Part shown: piece by piece, positions 5,146 through 6,879 of the stretch | How positions within the stretch are numbered: the stretch's first letter is position 1 | Layout of the letters: each line of letters opens with the position of its first letter | From: JBOGIF01 sp050742415 | Lineage (GTDB): Bacteria > Actinomycetota > Acidimicrobiia > Acidimicrobiales > AC-14 | Reading direction: 5' to 3' | NCBI GenBank assembly: GCA_050742415.1 | Contig: JBOGIF010000055.1 | Coordinates: 1-6,879 of the forward strand | DNA: 6,879 bases | Translations under genes and position numbers: made by a program | Notes under the pieces: model-generated | The model's database searches: none | What the model saw: only the letters and a program-made list of their open reading frames with translations | Told to the model about the DNA's origin: nothing

Positions 5146-5382
5146 ATGCGGACGACGCTCAACCTCGACGGAGATGTCGAGACGAGGCTCAAAGAGCTCG
5201 CCCGGCTGCGGGGCCGGCCTCTGTCCCGAATAGCCAACGATCTGATCAGAGCCGGCCTTCGGGCGTCGGACCACCCAGGCGAGCCGGATCCCTACGAGCC
5301 GCCCACCTTCGACACCGGACCTCCGCTCCTGGACGTGCGCGACATCGCCCAGGCGATCGAGACGATCGCTGATGGAGGCTGA
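5146..5382 (+). CDS. VapB-type ribbon-helix-helix antitoxin
   Basis: The 78-residue protein begins MRTTLNLDGDVETRLKELAR and continues LSRIANDLIRAGLRA, the strand-helix-helix pattern of VapB/DUF2191-type antitoxins; the hydrophobic and Gly/Pro positions fall as expected within about residues 1-40. The C-terminal part is acidic and proline-rich (EPDPYEPPTFDTGP), then forms a short helix, VRDIAQAIETIADGG, that would contact the toxin. The start is fixed by the -10 box eight bases upstream and by the antitoxin motif beginning at the first residue. It overlaps the toxin gene by 11 bases. It should repress its own promoter through the palindrome just upstream. Confidence 0.85.
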   Translation: MRTTLNLDGDVETRLKELARLRGRPLSRIANDLIRAGLRASDHPGEPDPYEPPTFDTGPPLLDVRDIAQAIETIADGG

Positions 5383-5827
5383 GCAGGGCGAAGCGATACT
5401 CGTCGACGCCAACCTCCTGCTGTGGGCCCACCACCGGCAGTTCGACCAGCACGACAAGGCTCGCTCCTGGTGGGCGTCGACCCTCAGCGCAACCACCGTC
5501 GTCGCCATCCCGTGGCCCACGGTGCTCGCCTTCGTGAGGATCTCGACCCACCCCCGTGCCCTGGCGCGTCCCCTCGACGTCACCGTGGCCTACTCGGTGG
5601 TCGAAGGCTGGCTGGCTCGACGCAACGTCACGACGCCGACCCCGACCGAACGCCACCGGGATCTCTACGGGGGGATGCTCAGGGGCGGTCACGCCACCGG
5701 GAACCATGCCAGCGACGCCCACCTGGCCGCGCTGGCCGTGGAGTGGGGCCTGGCCCTGGTCAGCGCCGACCGTGACTTCGCCCGCTACCCGGGACTTCGG
5801 TGGCACGACCCGAGCCTGTCGTGGTGA
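5372..5827 (+). CDS. VapC-type PIN-domain ribonuclease toxin
   Basis: The 151-residue protein carries ILVDANLLLWA (Asp12), the helix AIPWPTVLAFVRIST (about 45-59), NHASDAHLAALAVEWG (Asp115) and LVSADRDFARYPGLRWHDP (Asp133, Asp135). This is the standard order of the VapC subfamily whose members end in a Leu-x-Trp-x-x-Pro-like motif. In this subfamily the second acidic residue of the classic PIN set is often lacking in the Trp-rich helix, as here. The ATG lies inside the end of the antitoxin gene, which implies translational coupling; the N-terminus then has about eight extra residues before the first strand. The active site and the frame look intact, so it is probably a working RNase toxin. 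Confidence 0.88.
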   Translation: MEAEQGEAILVDANLLLWAHHRQFDQHDKARSWWASTLSATTVVAIPWPTVLAFVRISTHPRALARPLDVTVAYSVVEGWLARRNVTTPTPTERHRDLYGGMLRGGHATGNHASDAHLAALAVEWGLALVSADRDFARYPGLRWHDPSLSW

Positions 5828-5869
5828 GGGCGCGACGACCAGGGCGGCGCCGACACTCTCCCCAAATGT

Positions 5870-5897
5870 CTCACTGGTGATACACTCGGACAGTGAG
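5870..5897. promoter_or_regulatory. Operator-like inverted repeat around the Phd-type antitoxin start
   Basis: CTCACTG (5870-5876) and CAGTGAG (5891-5897) are perfect 7-base arms whose centres lie 21 bases apart, two helical turns. The -10 box is between them and the right arm covers the GTG start. Phd/YefM antitoxins bind such paired sites to repress their own operon, so this is a good operator candidate. Confidence 0.5.
5878..5886 (+). promoter_or_regulatory. Extended -10 promoter of the Phd/PIN operon, leaderless
   Basis: TGATACACT contains an extended -10 (TG, one base, TACACT). The hexamer ends six bases before the GTG start, so the transcript should begin at or near the first codon. 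No -35 hexamer is evident, which an extended -10 can tolerate. The stop of the preceding toxin lies 51 bases upstream, so this operon has its own promoter. Confidence 0.5.
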
Positions 5898-6126
5898 CGA
5901 GGTCTCGATACGCGAGCTGCGTAACCATGGGGGTGACGTCATGGATCGAGTGGCGTCCGGCGAGCGGATCACCATTACGCGATCAGGCCGTCCGGTGGCC
6001 GAGCTCCGACCGATACGAGCCGCGGTACCGGCGGAGGTCCTGACCGAGCGGTGGTCGCGACTCCCCCGGGTCGACCCAAGGGCGATGCAGGCTGATATCG
6101 ATGCCCTGATCGACAGTGCCCTCTGA
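5893..6126 (+). CDS. Phd/YefM-family antitoxin
   Basis: The 77-residue protein starts SEVSIRELRNHGGDVMDRVA and continues GERITITRSGRPVAELRPI, the signature of the Phd/YefM fold. These proteins bind operator DNA through the N-terminal domain (about residues 1-50) and wrap their toxin with a C-terminal helix, here RMQADIDALIDSAL-like near the end. The start is GTG; no ATG lies in frame close by, and the -10 box six bases upstream supports leaderless initiation at this codon. The toxin gene follows after 17 bases. Phd-type antitoxins paired with PIN-domain toxins are a common arrangement in actinobacteria. Confidence 0.88.
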   Translation: MSEVSIRELRNHGGDVMDRVASGERITITRSGRPVAELRPIRAAVPAEVLTERWSRLPRVDPRAMQADIDALIDSAL

Positions 6127-6132
6127 CGGGAC

Positions 6133-6136
6133 AGGA
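6133..6136 (+). promoter_or_regulatory. Ribosome-binding site deciding the GTG start of the third toxin
   Basis: AGGA lies seven bases before the GTG at 6144. It favours this start over the in-frame GTG at 6162. Confidence 0.5.
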
Positions 6137-6143
6137 ACGACAG

Positions 6144-6605
6144 GTGCCGGCGAGCGGGGCAGTGGCGGTTGAGAGACCCCCGAAGGGCCTGCTGGACACC
6201 AGCACTGTCGTTCTCCTCGGTCAGCTCCCCCAAGCGATCCTGCCGGTCGAGCCGTTCATCAGCGCCGTCACGCTTGCCGAGCTGTCGGTAGGTCCCCTGG
6301 TGGCAACCGACGATCGGGAACGGGCCGCCCGGCAGGCACGACTGCAGCAGGCAGAGGCCGACTTCGATCCGTTGCCGTTCGATGCCGAGTCGGCCCGTGC
6401 CTTCGCTCGGGTGGCAGCCTCTCTTCGCAGGTCGGGGCGGAAGGTGCAGGCCCGCACCTACGACGCCATGATCGCCGCCATCGCCTTGGCCAACGATCTT
6501 CCCCTCTTCACGTGCAACCCCGGCGACTTCGCCGGCATCGCTGATCTCGAGGTTCACGCCATCGCTCATCCACAACGGCGCCTCCCTGAGGATCGACCTG
6601 AATGA
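6144..6605 (+). CDS. PIN-domain (VapC-type) ribonuclease toxin paired with the Phd-type antitoxin
   Basis: The 153-residue protein shows all PIN landmarks: GLLDTSTVVLL (Asp18), ISAVTLAELSVGP (Glu46), RTYDAMIAAIALANDLPLFT (Asp107) and CNPGDFAGI (Asn125, Asp128). The complete acidic set marks it as an active-looking RNase. A start at GTG 6144 is chosen because AGGA lies seven bases upstream; a later GTG at 6162 would be closer to the first conserved strand but lacks such a site. Unlike its leaderless antitoxin, this gene is internal in the operon and uses a ribosome-binding site. It ends 22 bases before the end of the convergent transketolase gene. Confidence 0.88.
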   Translation: MPASGAVAVERPPKGLLDTSTVVLLGQLPQAILPVEPFISAVTLAELSVGPLVATDDRERAARQARLQQAEADFDPLPFDAESARAFARVAASLRRSGRKVQARTYDAMIAAIALANDLPLFTCNPGDFAGIADLEVHAIAHPQRRLPEDRPE

Positions 6606-6607
6606 AT

Positions 6608-6642
6608 CGGGCCGCGCACCTCGACCTTCAGGCCACGGCCCG
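6608..6642. terminator. Inverted repeat between convergent genes, possible terminator
   Basis: CGGGCCG and CGGCCCG are perfect 7-base arms with a 21-base loop, lying just after the toxin stop and over the transketolase stop. There is no T tract on either side and the loop is long, so a role in bidirectional termination is only possible. Confidence 0.28.
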
Positions 6643-6879
6643 TTGCACGGCCGCGGCGATGCCGTCGGCGGACAGGCCGTGGCGGGCGTTGAGGAAGGCC
6701 TCGCTGCCGCCGATGCCGTCGGGCGCCGCCCGCACGCCACACCGGAGCACCCGGCAACCCAGCCCGTGCTCGGCCACCACCTCGGAGACGAGCGAACCCA
6801 GGCCCCCGACCACCGAGTGGGCCTCCACCGTGACGACCACCGGGAAAGGAGCGAGCAGCTCGACCAGGTCGGCCTCGGG
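6628..6879 (-). CDS. Transketolase, C-terminal end (partial, continues beyond the window)
   Basis: The last 83 codons of a minus-strand gene read VVTVEAHSVVGGLGSLVSEV, then AEHGLGCRVLRCGV, and finish FLNARHGLSADGIAAAVQRA. This is the C-terminal domain of transketolase or of the second subunit of a split transketolase: the Thr-Val-Glu-x-His-Ser and Gly-Gly-Leu-Gly-Ser motifs belong to the domain that follows the pyrimidine-binding part. The enzyme moves two-carbon ketol units between sugar phosphates with thiamine diphosphate. The frame is open to the window edge, so the start is outside; an internal GTG at 6840 is not the true start. It probably marks the border of the accessory region. Confidence 0.82.
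   Translation of the reverse strand, partial: PEADLVELLAPFPVVVTVEAHSVVGGLGSLVSEVVAEHGLGCRVLRCGVRAAPDGIGGSEAFLNARHGLSADGIAAAVQRAVA

Noticed and set aside
4642..5583. A 313-residue minus-strand reading frame
   Set aside because: It overlaps the Uma2-type gene and both genes of the second vapBC pair, all of which have clear family motifs. Its composition (Arg, Gly, Pro rich) is that of a shadow frame.
1..6879. CRISPR array or direct-repeat cassette
   Set aside because: No set of regularly spaced repeats of 20 or more bases was found on reading both strands.

Overview
This GC-rich window, with G or C at most third codon positions, looks like an accessory region of an actinobacterial chromosome. 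That placement is an inference. It rests on the codon bias, the TrwC-type relaxase and DrrB-type permease relics, the number of VapBC modules, and several starts that lie only 6 to 8 bases after a TANNNT box (leaderless mRNAs). The genus cannot be told; an uncultured Acidimicrobiia-like lineage would fit.

Layout. Positions 1-311 hold no intact gene. They carry three 11-bp repeats, a strong hairpin and, on the minus strand, what looks like the first two thirds of a selenocysteine tRNA (UCA anticodon loop, 6-bp D stem with a 4-base loop) that has lost its T arm and 3' acceptor strand. Positions 312-1277 are a plus-strand graveyard: the body of a TacA-type antitoxin, pieces of its GNAT toxin in two frames, then a TrwC/MobF relaxase fragment. 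Facing it at 1234-1466 is a FitA-like antitoxin gene with a one-base frameshift and no toxin after it. An intact vapBC pair follows on the minus strand (1573-2261). Its promoter lies inside a short relic of an ABC-2 permease read on plus. That relic is cut by an insertion sequence (2407-3849) with 15-bp terminal inverted repeats and a transposase broken by two frameshifts.

The right half is better preserved. It holds a six-helix membrane protein of unknown function and a Uma2-family nuclease gene (both minus). Diverging from the Uma2 gene across a 40-bp gap is a second vapBC pair, followed by a Phd antitoxin with a PIN-domain toxin. The window closes with the 3' end of a transketolase gene on minus, probably the start of ordinary metabolic DNA.

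How the parts fit together. Five toxin-antitoxin loci or relics of different families lie within about 6.3 kb, mixed with conjugation and transposition debris. Three are complete with apparently intact active sites, one has lost its toxin, and one is reduced to fragments. This fits repeated capture and decay of modules at one hot spot, perhaps first opened by integration at the tRNA. The complete modules share a control layout: a -10 box just before the antitoxin start, palindromes over it in two cases, and toxin translation coupled to or following the antitoxin. I see no clearly new system. The points most worth testing are the tRNA relic, the shared Uma2/vapBC intergenic region and the leaderless, operator-covered antitoxin promoters.
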